Part shown: positions 17,211 to 25,197 of the stretch, in pieces
Layout of the letters: each line of letters opens with the position of its first letter
Position numbering within the stretch: the stretch's first letter is position 1
Source of the DNA: DATBLE01 sp963775695
GTDB lineage: Bacteria; Actinomycetota; Thermoleophilia; Gaiellales; Gaiellaceae
Reading direction: 5' to 3'
NCBI GenBank assembly: GCA_963775695.1
Contig: CAVZJU010000011.1
Span: 310,001 to 374,000 of the forward strand
Length of the DNA: 64,000 nucleotides
Program-made: the position numbers and the translations under genes
Notes under the pieces: model-generated
The model's input: the letters and a program-made list of their open reading frames with translations, nothing else
What the model was told of the DNA's origin: nothing
Database searches by the model: none

Positions 17211-18205
17211 GCAATCGGGTGGTGGTCGTCACCGGCGCATCGGCAGGCGTCGGCCGGGCGACCGCGCTTGCGTTTGCACGACGGGGCGCGTCGGTCGGCG
17301 CATTGGCCCGCGGCGAGGAGCGGCTCGAGGCCACGCGCTGCGAGATCGAACAGGCGGGCGGCCGGGCCGAGACGGTGGCCGTCGACGTCGCTGACGCGGA
17401 GGCGGTCGAGGACGCCGCCGGCCGGATCGAGAGCGCCCTCGGCCCGATCGACGTCTGGGTCAACAACGCCATGGTCACGGTCTTCGCTCCGCTCGAGCGG
17501 ACCGAGCCCGATGAGTTCCGGCGGGCGACGGAGGTCACCTACCTGGGCTCGGTCTGGGGGACGATGGCCGCGCTGCGGCGGATGAAGCCGCGCGATCGGG
17601 GCGTGATCGTCCAGGTCGGCTCGGCGCTCGCCTACCGCGGCATTCCGCTCCAGGCCGCCTACTGCGGGGCAAAGCACGCGCTCCAGGGGTTCCTCGAATC
17701 GGTGCGTACGGAGCTGATGCACGACGGCTCGAACGTGCACCTGACGATGGTGCAGCTGCCGGCCGTCAACACGCCGCAGTTCACCTGGAGCCGCGTGAAG
17801 ATGCCGCATCAGCCGCAGCCGGTGCCGCCGATCTTCCAGCCCGAGGTCGCGGCCGAGGCGATCGTGTTCGCGGCCGACCATCCGCGGCGCGAGGTGATGG
17901 TCGGGTGGCCGACCGTCAAGGCGATCCTCGGCAACGCGGTCGCGCCGGGGATCGCCGACCGCTACCTCGCCCACAGCGGCTACCAGGCCCAGCAGACCGA
18001 CGCCCCGCTCGAGCACGAGCGCCCCGGGAACCTGTTCGAGCCGGTCGACGGAGACCGCGGCGCGCACGGGCCGTTCGACGACCGTGCGAAGCAGTTCTCG
18101 GTCCAGCTATGGGCGACCAGGCATCGCCGCGTCCTCGGCGCCGCCGGCGCCGCGGCCGCATTGACCACCGCAGCGATAACCGCAGCCACAGGAGGGAAGA
18201 AGTGA
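17207..18205 (+). CDS. SDR-family oxidoreductase with C-terminal hydrophobic tail
   Basis: A 332-residue short-chain dehydrogenase. The N-terminus VVVVTGASAGVGRATALAFA contains the TGxxxGxG motif. The NNA motif is in VNNAMV, and the catalytic Tyr/Lys are in AAYCGAKHAL, preceded by QVGSALAY with the serine. The usual fold ends near residue 260. The remainder has a polar linker and then a basic and alanine-rich hydrophobic segment (VLGAAGAAAALTTAAITAAT) that could anchor it at the membrane. It is coupled to both neighbours by 4-bp overlaps. The substrate is unknown. Confidence 0.87.
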   Translation: MSNRVVVVTGASAGVGRATALAFARRGASVGALARGEERLEATRCEIEQAGGRAETVAVDVADAEAVEDAAGRIESALGPIDVWVNNAMVTVFAPLERTEPDEFRRATEVTYLGSVWGTMAALRRMKPRDRGVIVQVGSALAYRGIPLQAAYCGAKHALQGFLESVRTELMHDGSNVHLTMVQLPAVNTPQFTWSRVKMPHQPQPVPPIFQPEVAAEAIVFAADHPRREVMVGWPTVKAILGNAVAPGIADRYLAHSGYQAQQTDAPLEHERPGNLFEPVDGDRGAHGPFDDRAKQFSVQLWATRHRRVLGAAGAAAALTTAAITAATGGKK

Positions 18206-19986
18206 GCCAGCTCGTCGCCGACTACATCCTCGAACGACTCCGCGACTGGGGCGTCCACCGCATCTACGGCTACCCGGGCGACGGGATCAACGCGATCATC
18301 GGCGCGCTCGACCGCGCCGGGGACGATCCCGAGCTGATCCAGGTGCGCCACGAGGAGATGGCCGCCTTCATGGCCTGCGGCCATGCCAAGTTCACTGGGG
18401 AGGTCGGTGTCTGCCTGGCGACGTCGGGCCCTGGCGCGATCCACCTGCTCAACGGTCTGTACGACGCGAAGCTCGACCACGCCCCGGTGGTGGCGATCGT
18501 CGGCCAGCAGGCCCGCGCGGCGCTCGGCGGCGACTACCAGCAGGAGGTCGACCTGGTCACGCTGTTCAAGGACGTCGCGCACGAGTTCGTGCAGATGGCG
18601 ACCGTGCCCGAGCAGATCCGCCACCTGGTCGACCGGGCGGTCCGGATCGCACTCTCGCAGCGCACCGTCACCTGCCTGATCGTCCCCAACGACCTCGCAT
18701 CGATGGAGGCGGCGCAGCCGCCGCACGAGCACGGCACCGTCCATTCCTCGGTCGGGTACACCCGCCCGCGCATCGTCCCGAGCGACGACAGCCTGAAGCG
18801 GGCCGCCGAACTCCTGAACGAGGGCGAGCGGGTTGCGATCCTCGCCGGCCGCGGCGCGCTCGGCGCCGAGGCAGAGCTGCTCGAGGCGGCGGACACGCTC
18901 GGCGCCGGCATCGCCAAGGCGCTGCTCGGCCGGGCGATCGTCCCGGACGACGTGCCCTATGTGACGGGCTCGATCGGCCTGCTCGGCACGAAGCCGAGCT
19001 ACGAGCTGATGACCGGCTGCGACACACTGCTCATGGTCGGTTCCAGCTTCCCCTACTCCGAGTTCCTGCCCGAGGAAGGGAAGGCGCGCGGCGTCCAGAT
19101 CGACATCGACGCCCGGCTGATCGGCATCCGCTACCCGATGGAGGTCAACCTCGTCGGCGACGCGCGCGAGACGCTGCGTGCGCTGCTCCCGCACCTCGAG
19201 CGGAAGAACGAGCGCAGCTGGCAGGAGTCGATCGTCGAGCAGGTCGAGGACTGGTGGGAGCTGATGGACAAGCGGGCGCACGACGACGCCGACCCGATCA
19301 ACCCACAGCTCGTTTTCTGGGAGCTCTCCGGGCGCCTGCCCGACGGCTGCATCCTCAGCTCCGACTCGGGATCGGCCGCCAACTGGTTCGCGCGCGACCT
19401 CCGGCTGCGGAGCGGGATGATGGCCTCGCTCTCCGGGAACCTGGCGACGATGGGGCCGGGCGTGCCGTACGCGATCGCGGCCAAGTTCGCTTACCCGGAG
19501 AGGCCGGTGGTCGCGCTCGTCGGCGACGGGGCGATGCAGATGAACGGCCTCGCCGAGCTGATCACGATCGCGAAGTACTGGCGGAAATGGAGCGACCCGC
19601 TCCTGGTCGTGCTGGTGCTCAACAACCGGGACCTGAACCAGGTGACCTGGGAGCAGCGCGCCATGGAGGGCGATCCGAAGTACGAGGTCAGCCAGTCGAT
19701 CCCCGACTTCCCGTACGCGCGCTACGCCGAGCTGATCGGCCTGCGCGGCGTCCGTGTCGACGAGGCCGACCGCGTCGGCGAGGCGTGGGACGAGGCGCTC
19801 GGCGCCGACCGGCCAGCCGTGCTGGAGGCAGTCGTCGACCCGGAGATCCCGCCGCTGCCGCCGCACATCACGTTCGAGCAGGCGACGCATTTCGCGCAGG
19901 CTGTGGTCCGCGGCGATGCCGACCGGCGCGCGATGATCCGCAACTCGTTCCGCCAGATGCTCGACGCGATCACACCCGGACGGTGA
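18202..19986 (+). CDS. Thiamine-pyrophosphate-dependent enzyme (pyruvate oxidase/acetolactate synthase-like)
   Basis: A 594-residue three-domain TPP enzyme. The N-terminal domain shows GYPGDGINAIIGAL and the activating glutamate in QVRHEEMAAFMACG. The middle domain is at about residues 190-330. The C-terminal domain holds the Mg/TPP motif from VGDGAMQMNG to LNNRDLNQVTWEQ. The general family decarboxylates 2-oxo acids; related proteins are often called pyruvate oxidase or PoxB-like. Substrate choice cannot be fixed. It starts at the GTG at 18202 after an aggaggga ribosome site and overlaps the SDR stop. Confidence 0.9.
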   Translation: MSQLVADYILERLRDWGVHRIYGYPGDGINAIIGALDRAGDDPELIQVRHEEMAAFMACGHAKFTGEVGVCLATSGPGAIHLLNGLYDAKLDHAPVVAIVGQQARAALGGDYQQEVDLVTLFKDVAHEFVQMATVPEQIRHLVDRAVRIALSQRTVTCLIVPNDLASMEAAQPPHEHGTVHSSVGYTRPRIVPSDDSLKRAAELLNEGERVAILAGRGALGAEAELLEAADTLGAGIAKALLGRAIVPDDVPYVTGSIGLLGTKPSYELMTGCDTLLMVGSSFPYSEFLPEEGKARGVQIDIDARLIGIRYPMEVNLVGDARETLRALLPHLERKNERSWQESIVEQVEDWWELMDKRAHDDADPINPQLVFWELSGRLPDGCILSSDSGSAANWFARDLRLRSGMMASLSGNLATMGPGVPYAIAAKFAYPERPVVALVGDGAMQMNGLAELITIAKYWRKWSDPLLVVLVLNNRDLNQVTWEQRAMEGDPKYEVSQSIPDFPYARYAELIGLRGVRVDEADRVGEAWDEALGADRPAVLEAVVDPEIPPLPPHITFEQATHFAQAVVRGDADRRAMIRNSFRQMLDAITPGR

Positions 19987-20084
19987 GAGACGAAGGCGAG
20001 TACAAAGGCGACAGCGGAGCTGTCGGCCTTGGTGCGAGGCGATGTCGTGACGCTGAAGGCGTCATCCAGGCCGAAGCCACGTCC

Positions 20085-21170
20085 GTGACCGGCCCGCCGG
20101 TCGAGCGGGTCACGGCCGCTGCCTACACGATCCCCACCGACCGGCCCGAGTCGGACGGAACTTTCGCCTGGGACTCGACCACGATGGTGGTCGTCGAAGT
20201 GGCAGCGAGCGGCGAGACCGGCGTCGGCTGGACATACGGCCCAGCAGCCGTCGCGGGCCTGGTCACCGATCTGCTCGTACCCGCGATCGAGGAGAGGAGC
20301 GCGTTCGAGACCGGTGCCGCGCACCGGGCCATGCGCGGCGCCCTCCGCAACACGGGCGAACAGGGCGCCGGCGGGATGGCGCTCTCGGCCGTCGACGTCG
20401 CCCTCTGGGACCTGAAGGCGAAGCTCCTCGGCGTCTCGGTCGCGTCGCTTCTCGGGCCCGTGCACGACGAGTTGCCGGTCTACGGGAGCGGCGGCTTCTG
20501 CTCGTACACGCTGGGCGAGCTCCGCGAGCAGCTCGAGGGCTGGGTCGACGAGGGCATCCCGCGGGTGAAGATGAAGGTCGGCCGCGAGCCGGGCGACGAC
20601 CTGGAGCGGGTCCGCGCCGCCCGCGAGGCGATCGGCGACGAAACCGAGCTGTACGTCGACGCGAACGGCGCCTTGACCGTGAAGCAGGCGCTGCGCTTCG
20701 CCGAGCGGTACGCAGAGCTCGGCGCGACCTGGTTCGAGGAGCCGGTCAGCTCGCAGAACCTCGACGGGCTCCGCCTGCTGCGCGACCGCGCACCCGCCGG
20801 CATGGACGTCACCGCCGGCGAATACGCAGCGGTGCCGGCCGACTTCCGTGGTCTCGTCGGTGCCGTCGACTGCCTGCAGGCCGACGCAACCCGCTGCGGC
20901 GGCATCACCGGCCTGCACGCGGCAGCCGCCGTCGCGGAGGCCCACGAGCTCGACCTCTCCGGCCACTGCGCGCCCACCATCCACACCCATGCGCTCGCAG
21001 CGGTGCCGAAGCTCCGCCACCTCGAGTGGTTCCACGACCACGTGCGTATCGAGCGGATGCTCTTCGACGGCTTCGTCGAGCCCGAGGGCGGGACGGTCCG
21101 CCCGGACCCCGACCGGCCGGGGCTCGGCGTCGAGCTGCGCCGGGCCGACGCGGAGCGATACGCGGCATGA
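20085..21170 (+). CDS. Enolase-superfamily enzyme (mandelate racemase/muconate lactonising-like)
   Basis: A sugar-acid or related dehydratase or racemase of about 361 residues. The catalytic lysines are in VKMKVGREPG. Metal-binding acids are in LYVDANGA, FEEPVSS and TAGEYA. A GHCAPTIHTHA histidine segment fits the mandelate-racemase subgroup. The start is unclear. GTG 20085 gives a family-like N-terminus. GTG 19983 is also in frame and would overlap the TPP-enzyme stop (GTGA), continuing the pattern of this operon, but would add 34 residues without obvious homology. The stop overlaps the next ATG. Confidence 0.85.
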   Translation: MTGPPVERVTAAAYTIPTDRPESDGTFAWDSTTMVVVEVAASGETGVGWTYGPAAVAGLVTDLLVPAIEERSAFETGAAHRAMRGALRNTGEQGAGGMALSAVDVALWDLKAKLLGVSVASLLGPVHDELPVYGSGGFCSYTLGELREQLEGWVDEGIPRVKMKVGREPGDDLERVRAAREAIGDETELYVDANGALTVKQALRFAERYAELGATWFEEPVSSQNLDGLRLLRDRAPAGMDVTAGEYAAVPADFRGLVGAVDCLQADATRCGGITGLHAAAAVAEAHELDLSGHCAPTIHTHALAAVPKLRHLEWFHDHVRIERMLFDGFVEPEGGTVRPDPDRPGLGVELRRADAERYAA

Positions 21171-24073
21171 CGGACACGAAGAAGCTGGAACGCGACCTGC
21201 ATGACGTGATCGAGGGCGAGGTGCGCTTCTCGGCCGGCGACAGGGCGCTGTACGCGAACACCGGCTCGAACTATCGCCAGCTCCCGATCGGCGTGGTCGT
21301 CCCGCGCACGGTCGACGACGTCGTCGCCGCCGTCGCAGTGGCGCGCGACAACGGCGCCCCGATCCTGCCCCGCGGCGGCGGCACCAGCCTGGCCGGTCAG
21401 TCCGTGAACGTCGCGGTCGTCCTCGACTTCTCGAAGTACCTGAACCGCGTCCTCGAGATCGACGCCGAGCGCCGCCTCGCCCGGGTCGAGCCGGGCGTCG
21501 TCCTCGACCATCTGCGGGAGGAGGCGCAGGACCGCTTCGGGCTGACCTTCGGACCGGACCCCTCGACCCACGACCACTGCACGCTCGGCGGGATGATCGG
21601 CAACAACTCCTGCGGTGTGCACTCGGTGATGTCGCAGTTCTACGGGCCCGGGCCACGCACGTCGGACAACGTCGCCGAGCTGGAGGTGCTCACCTACCGC
21701 GGCGAGCGGCTGACGGTCGGCGCGGACGGAGCAGGCGTACCGCCCGAGCTCGCCGAGCGGCTGCGCGGCCTCGCCGACCGCTACGGAAATCTGGTGCGCG
21801 AGCGCTACCCGAAGATCCCGCGGCGCGTCTCGGGCTACAACCTCGACGACCTCCTTCCCGAGCACGGCTTCCACGTCGCCCGTGCCCTTTCCGGCACCGA
21901 GGGCACTTGCGTGACGCTCCTGTCCGCCACCGTCCACCTGATCGAGAGCCCGCCGTGCCGCACGCTCGTCGTCGCGGGCTACGAGGACGCCGCCACCGCG
22001 GCCGACCACGTCCCCGACGTGCTCGAGCACGAGCCGACCGGCCTCGAGGGCGTCGACGAGAAGCTGATCGAGGACATGACCATGCTCGGGATGCACCGGC
22101 ACGACCTGTCGCTGCTTCCCGAGGGCCGCGGCTGGCTCGTGATCGAGGTCGGCGGCGAGACGAAGGAGGAAGCCGACGAGAAGGGCCGGGCGATCGTCGC
22201 CGACCTGGAGAAGGCGGGCGGCGGCCTCCGCGGCACGAAGCTCTACGACGACCCGCCCGCTGAGGAGCACATCTGGAAGGTGCGCGAGGCGGGGCTCGGC
22301 GCGACCGCGTTCCTGCCGGCCAAGCCCGACACTCACGAGGGCTGGGAGGACTCGGCCGTCCCGCCGGAGCGGCTGGGCGAGTACCTGCGAAGGCTGGGGG
22401 AGCTGACGGGTCGGTACGGCTACGAGAGCGCGCTCTACGGCCACTACGGCCAGGGCTGCGTCCACGCGCGGTTCAACTTCGACCTCGAGAGCGCCGAGGG
22501 AATCGCCACCTGGCGCCGGTTCATGGACGAGGCCGCCGACCTCGTCCTCTCGCTCGGCGGCTCGCTCTCGGGCGAGCACGGCGACGGCCAGTCGCGGGCC
22601 GAGTTGCTGCCGAAGATGTTCGGCGACGAGCTGGTTCGCGGGTTCCGCGAGTTCAAGGCGATCTGGGATCCCGACGGGCGCATGAACCCGAAGAAGGTGG
22701 TCGACCCGTACCCGATCACCTCGAACCTCCGCTTCGGCGCGAGCTACCGGCCGAAGGTGGTCGCCACGCACTTCTCCTACCCCGACGACGGCGGCAGCTT
22801 CGCCCACGCCACCGTTCGCTGCGTCGGGATCGGCGAGTGCCGCCGGACGAAGGGCGGCGTGATGTGCCCGAGCTACATGGTCACCCGCGAGGAGAAGCAC
22901 TCCACGCGGGGCCGGGCGCACCTGCTCTGGGAGATGATGACCGGCGAGCTCGAGCTCTGGCGCTCGAAGGAGGTGCTGGATGCGCTCGACCTGTGCCTGT
23001 CCTGCAAGGGCTGCACGAACGAGTGCCCCGTGAACGTGGACATGCCGACGCTGAAGGCGGAGTTCCTGGCCCACCACTACCGTCGCCGGTTGCGGCCGCG
23101 CCACGCCTACGCCTTCGGCCTCATCGACCGCTGGGCCCAGCTCGCCTCGTACGGACCCGCCGTCGCCAACCTGTTCACGCAGACCCCCGGCCTGGCGGCA
23201 GCGGTGAAGGCGGCGGGCGGCGTCTCGCAGCAGCGGGAACTGCCCCGCTTCGCGCCTACGACGCTGCGGTCGTGGTTCGCGCGGCAACCCGAATGCCGGG
23301 AGGGAACGCGCGTGATCCTGTGGGCCGACACGTTCACGAACCATTTCGAGCCGCAGGTCGGCGTGGCGGCGATCCGCCTGCTGAGCGGCGCCGGGTTCGC
23401 CGTCACCATTCCGCAGAAGCGCCTCTGCTGCGGCCGGCCGCTCTACGACTACGGCTTCCTCGGCCTGGCCCGCCGCTACCTCGAGCGTGTGCTCGGCGCG
23501 CTGCGCGAGGACATCCGCCGCGGAACGCCGGTAGTCGGGCTCGAGCCCAGCTGTGTCGCGGTCTTCCGCGACGAACTGACGAAGCTGATGCCGAACGACG
23601 AGGACGCCAAGCGGCTGGCGAAGCAGACATTCCACCTGGCCGAGTTCCTGCGCGAGCACGCCGACGGGTACCGGCCCCCGTCCCTCACCGGTCGGGTGCT
23701 CCTGCACGGACACTGCCACGGCCGTGCGACCGGAGCCTTCGAGCACGAGCAGCGGATCCTGGAGGAGGCGGGCGCGACAGTCGACGCGCCCGACACCGGT
23801 TGCTGCGGCATGGCCGGCGCCTGGGGCTACGAGCGCGCCCACTTCGACGTGTCGCGCGCATGCGCCGAGCGGGTGCTCCTACCGGCCGTCCGCGATGCGG
23901 CGCCACAGACACCGATCGTCGCCGGCGGGTTCTCGTGTCGCAGCCAGGTCGCCCAGCTCGGCCCGGGGCGCCGGGCAGTGCACATCGGCGAGTTGCTCCA
24001 TCGAGCAGCAATTCGCAACGATGTTTCTGTGCCGAAACCGCGGGTAAATCCGGAGAGCAATTCGAGGAGGTGA
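21167..24073 (+). CDS. FAD-linked oxidase fused to Fe-S/CCG electron-transfer module (D-2-hydroxyacid dehydrogenase type)
   Basis: A 968-residue fusion. The FAD-binding type 4 domain contains PRGGGTSLAGQSVN and GGMIGNNSCGVHS, and the oxidase C-terminal domain contains ALYGHYGQGCVHARF and GEHGDGQSR. A [4Fe-4S] region follows (CVGIGEC and CLSCKGCTNECPVNVDMP). Two cysteine-rich CCG modules end the protein (RLCCGRPLYDYG and TGCCGMAGAWGYE). It is like GlcD joined to GlpC, or the large D-2-hydroxyglutarate/lactate dehydrogenases. It would oxidise a 2-hydroxy acid and pass electrons to the respiratory chain. It ends the coupled operon, and a SigB-like promoter lies inside its 3' end. Confidence 0.9.
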   Translation: MTDTKKLERDLHDVIEGEVRFSAGDRALYANTGSNYRQLPIGVVVPRTVDDVVAAVAVARDNGAPILPRGGGTSLAGQSVNVAVVLDFSKYLNRVLEIDAERRLARVEPGVVLDHLREEAQDRFGLTFGPDPSTHDHCTLGGMIGNNSCGVHSVMSQFYGPGPRTSDNVAELEVLTYRGERLTVGADGAGVPPELAERLRGLADRYGNLVRERYPKIPRRVSGYNLDDLLPEHGFHVARALSGTEGTCVTLLSATVHLIESPPCRTLVVAGYEDAATAADHVPDVLEHEPTGLEGVDEKLIEDMTMLGMHRHDLSLLPEGRGWLVIEVGGETKEEADEKGRAIVADLEKAGGGLRGTKLYDDPPAEEHIWKVREAGLGATAFLPAKPDTHEGWEDSAVPPERLGEYLRRLGELTGRYGYESALYGHYGQGCVHARFNFDLESAEGIATWRRFMDEAADLVLSLGGSLSGEHGDGQSRAELLPKMFGDELVRGFREFKAIWDPDGRMNPKKVVDPYPITSNLRFGASYRPKVVATHFSYPDDGGSFAHATVRCVGIGECRRTKGGVMCPSYMVTREEKHSTRGRAHLLWEMMTGELELWRSKEVLDALDLCLSCKGCTNECPVNVDMPTLKAEFLAHHYRRRLRPRHAYAFGLIDRWAQLASYGPAVANLFTQTPGLAAAVKAAGGVSQQRELPRFAPTTLRSWFARQPECREGTRVILWADTFTNHFEPQVGVAAIRLLSGAGFAVTIPQKRLCCGRPLYDYGFLGLARRYLERVLGALREDIRRGTPVVGLEPSCVAVFRDELTKLMPNDEDAKRLAKQTFHLAEFLREHADGYRPPSLTGRVLLHGHCHGRATGAFEHEQRILEEAGATVDAPDTGCCGMAGAWGYERAHFDVSRACAERVLLPAVRDAAPQTPIVAGGFSCRSQVAQLGPGRRAVHIGELLHRAAIRNDVSVPKPRVNPESNSRR
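24023..24047 (+). promoter_or_regulatory. SigB-type promoter for the two small genes at 24082-24596
   Basis: GTTT (24023-24026), a 15-nt spacer and GGGTAA (24042-24047) form a perfect SigB/SigF-like promoter inside the 3' end of the dehydrogenase gene. Here the start codon is 34 nt further on and has a strong gaggaggtg ribosome site, unlike the leaderless copies. Confidence 0.65.
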
Positions 24074-24081
24074 AATAGCTG

Positions 24082-24243
24082 ATGCTTCTACTGGTCTTGC
24101 TTGCGCTTCTCGCCATCATCGCGTTCGGAGTCGGCTTCACGGTGCACTGGCTGTTCATCGTCGCGCTCGTCCTTGCGGTGATCTGGCTGATCTCCATGCT
24201 CGCCGGCGGAATCGGCGGGCGCTCTCGCGGAGCGTGGTGGTAG
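24082..24243 (+). CDS. Small hydrophobic membrane protein (DUF5670/lmo0937-like)
   Basis: A 53-residue protein that is almost entirely two membrane helices (LLLVLLALLAIIAFGVGF and WLFIVALVLAVIWLISML) with a glycine/arginine tail ending in GAWW. Such tiny hydrophobic proteins are frequent members of general stress regulons in actinobacteria and Firmicutes. A gaggagg site precedes the ATG and a SigB-like promoter lies at 24023. Confidence 0.8.
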   Translation: MLLLVLLALLAIIAFGVGFTVHWLFIVALVLAVIWLISMLAGGIGGRSRGAWW

Positions 24244-24245
24244 CG

Positions 24246-24596
24246 ATGCCGCCGCGTGGGGTCGAGAAGGGAACGAAACGGGCGCGTCAGTACCAGCACG
24301 TCAAGGAGAGCGAGCTGCGGAGCGGTGTCTCTGAACCGCGCGCCGAGGAGATCGCAGCCCGCACCGTGAACAAGGAGCGCGCCCGTTCGGGCGAGGCGCG
24401 AAGCAGCTCGCGACTGTCGCGCACGGACCTCTCGTCGGGACGCCGGGGAGGTCTGCGTTCCGGCACGAAGCGGCCGAAGGGCCGCACCTACAGGCAGCTG
24501 TACGAGGAGGCGCGGCACCTCGACGTCCCCGGCCGGTCGAACATGGACAAGGCCCAGCTGAAGCGGGCCGTCGACCGGAGGAAGGCGAGCCGTTGA
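24246..24596 (+). CDS. Small basic protein, 'plasmid stabilization'-type with Rho_N/SAP-like C-terminus
   Basis: A 116-residue, strongly basic protein. The first part has KGTKRARQYQHVKESEL and an Arg/Ser-rich linker. The C-terminus YRQLYEEARHLDVPGRSNMD followed by KAQLKRAVD resembles the helix-loop-helix of Rho N-terminal or SAP-like nucleic-acid-binding domains. Homologues are often labelled plasmid stabilization protein without functional proof. It starts 2 nt after the previous stop, so both genes share the SigB-like promoter. A DNA- or RNA-binding stress protein is the best guess. Confidence 0.72.
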   Translation: MPPRGVEKGTKRARQYQHVKESELRSGVSEPRAEEIAARTVNKERARSGEARSSSRLSRTDLSSGRRGGLRSGTKRPKGRTYRQLYEEARHLDVPGRSNMDKAQLKRAVDRRKASR

Positions 24597-24603
24597 GCGA
24601 CAG

Positions 24604-24632
24604 CGGGAGCGCCACGGCGCTCCCGTTTCTTT
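24604..24632 (+). terminator. Rho-independent terminator
   Basis: A perfect 9-bp stem (24604-24612 with 24617-24625), a 4-nt loop, then TTTCTTT. It follows the stop at 24596 by 7 nt and ends the plus-strand operon. Confidence 0.85.
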
Positions 24633-24636
24633 CCGG

Positions 24637-24806
24637 CTAGAGGCTTGATGTGAAAGTCGGCTCGCGTCGGGGCAGTTCCAGACCAAGCCGGAGCCCGCGA
24701 TCGTCCTCGGCGCCTAACAGCGTTACGTGTCGAGGGCGAGCGTGCCGCTCCGGCGCCGGTCTGGGCCGGCATCCGGCACCGGCTGAATTTCACATCAAGC
24801 CTCTAG
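24637..24806. repeat. 170-bp element bounded by perfect 19-bp inverted repeats
   Basis: CTAGAGGCTTGATGTGAAA at 24637-24655 is exactly the reverse complement of 24788-24806, and 132 bp of non-coding sequence lies between. The palindromic CTAG at both outer ends could be a 4-bp target duplication, leaving 15-bp terminal repeats; this looks like a miniature transposable element. The TAG stop of the STAS gene (24803-24805) lies inside the right arm. A long-range hairpin between convergent genes is the other reading. Confidence 0.65.
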
Positions 24807-25147
24807 TTCGCCAGCGCGTCGTCGAGGGATTCGACGACGCTCAGGGGCCCGGTCAGGTGCGTGATGTCGAACACGTTTCGCACGGCATGGTCGGACGGAC
24901 TGACGATCCGGAAGGCGATGTCGTGCTCGGCCAGGTTGCGCTGGGAGTGCACGAGCGCGTTCAGCGCCGACGAGTCGAGGAACGTCACGTCCGTGAGATC
25001 GACGACGACGCGCTGGGCGCCGGCGTGCCCCCCGTCGATCGCCCGCGCGACCTCGGGAGCGGTGGCCATGTCGATCTCGCCGACGATGGCGACGACGACA
25101 GCGTCCCCGACCCTGGACGACCTGAGCTCGAAGGGGGTGTCGCTCAC
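24803..25147 (-). CDS. STAS-domain anti-sigma factor antagonist
   Basis: A 114-residue RsbV-like protein with VGEIDMATAPEVARAI and the phosphoacceptor segment FLDSSALNALVHSQ. It diverges more than the other two antagonists in the window, so it may partner a different kinase or the HATPase domain of the neighbouring phosphatase. It starts at a GTG at 25147, 50 nt after the phosphatase stop, and could be the second gene of that transcript. Its stop codon lies inside the right inverted-repeat arm. Confidence 0.85.
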   Translation of the reverse strand: MSDTPFELRSSRVGDAVVVAIVGEIDMATAPEVARAIDGGHAGAQRVVVDLTDVTFLDSSALNALVHSQRNLAEHDIAFRIVSPSDHAVRNVFDITHLTGPLSVVESLDDALAN

Positions 25148-25197
25148 GGTTGGGGCCCGCTGATTCGGAATTGCGGCACCGACGCTACCACGGATCG

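Noticed and set aside
20480..23842. A 1120-codon open frame on the minus strand
   Set aside because: It is antisense to the enolase-superfamily and FAD/Fe-S genes, which are well supported. Its composition is shadow-like.
24637..24806. Reading the 19-bp inverted repeats as a plain bidirectional terminator
   Set aside because: The arms are separated by 132 bp and have no U-run, and a good terminator already lies at 24604-24632.
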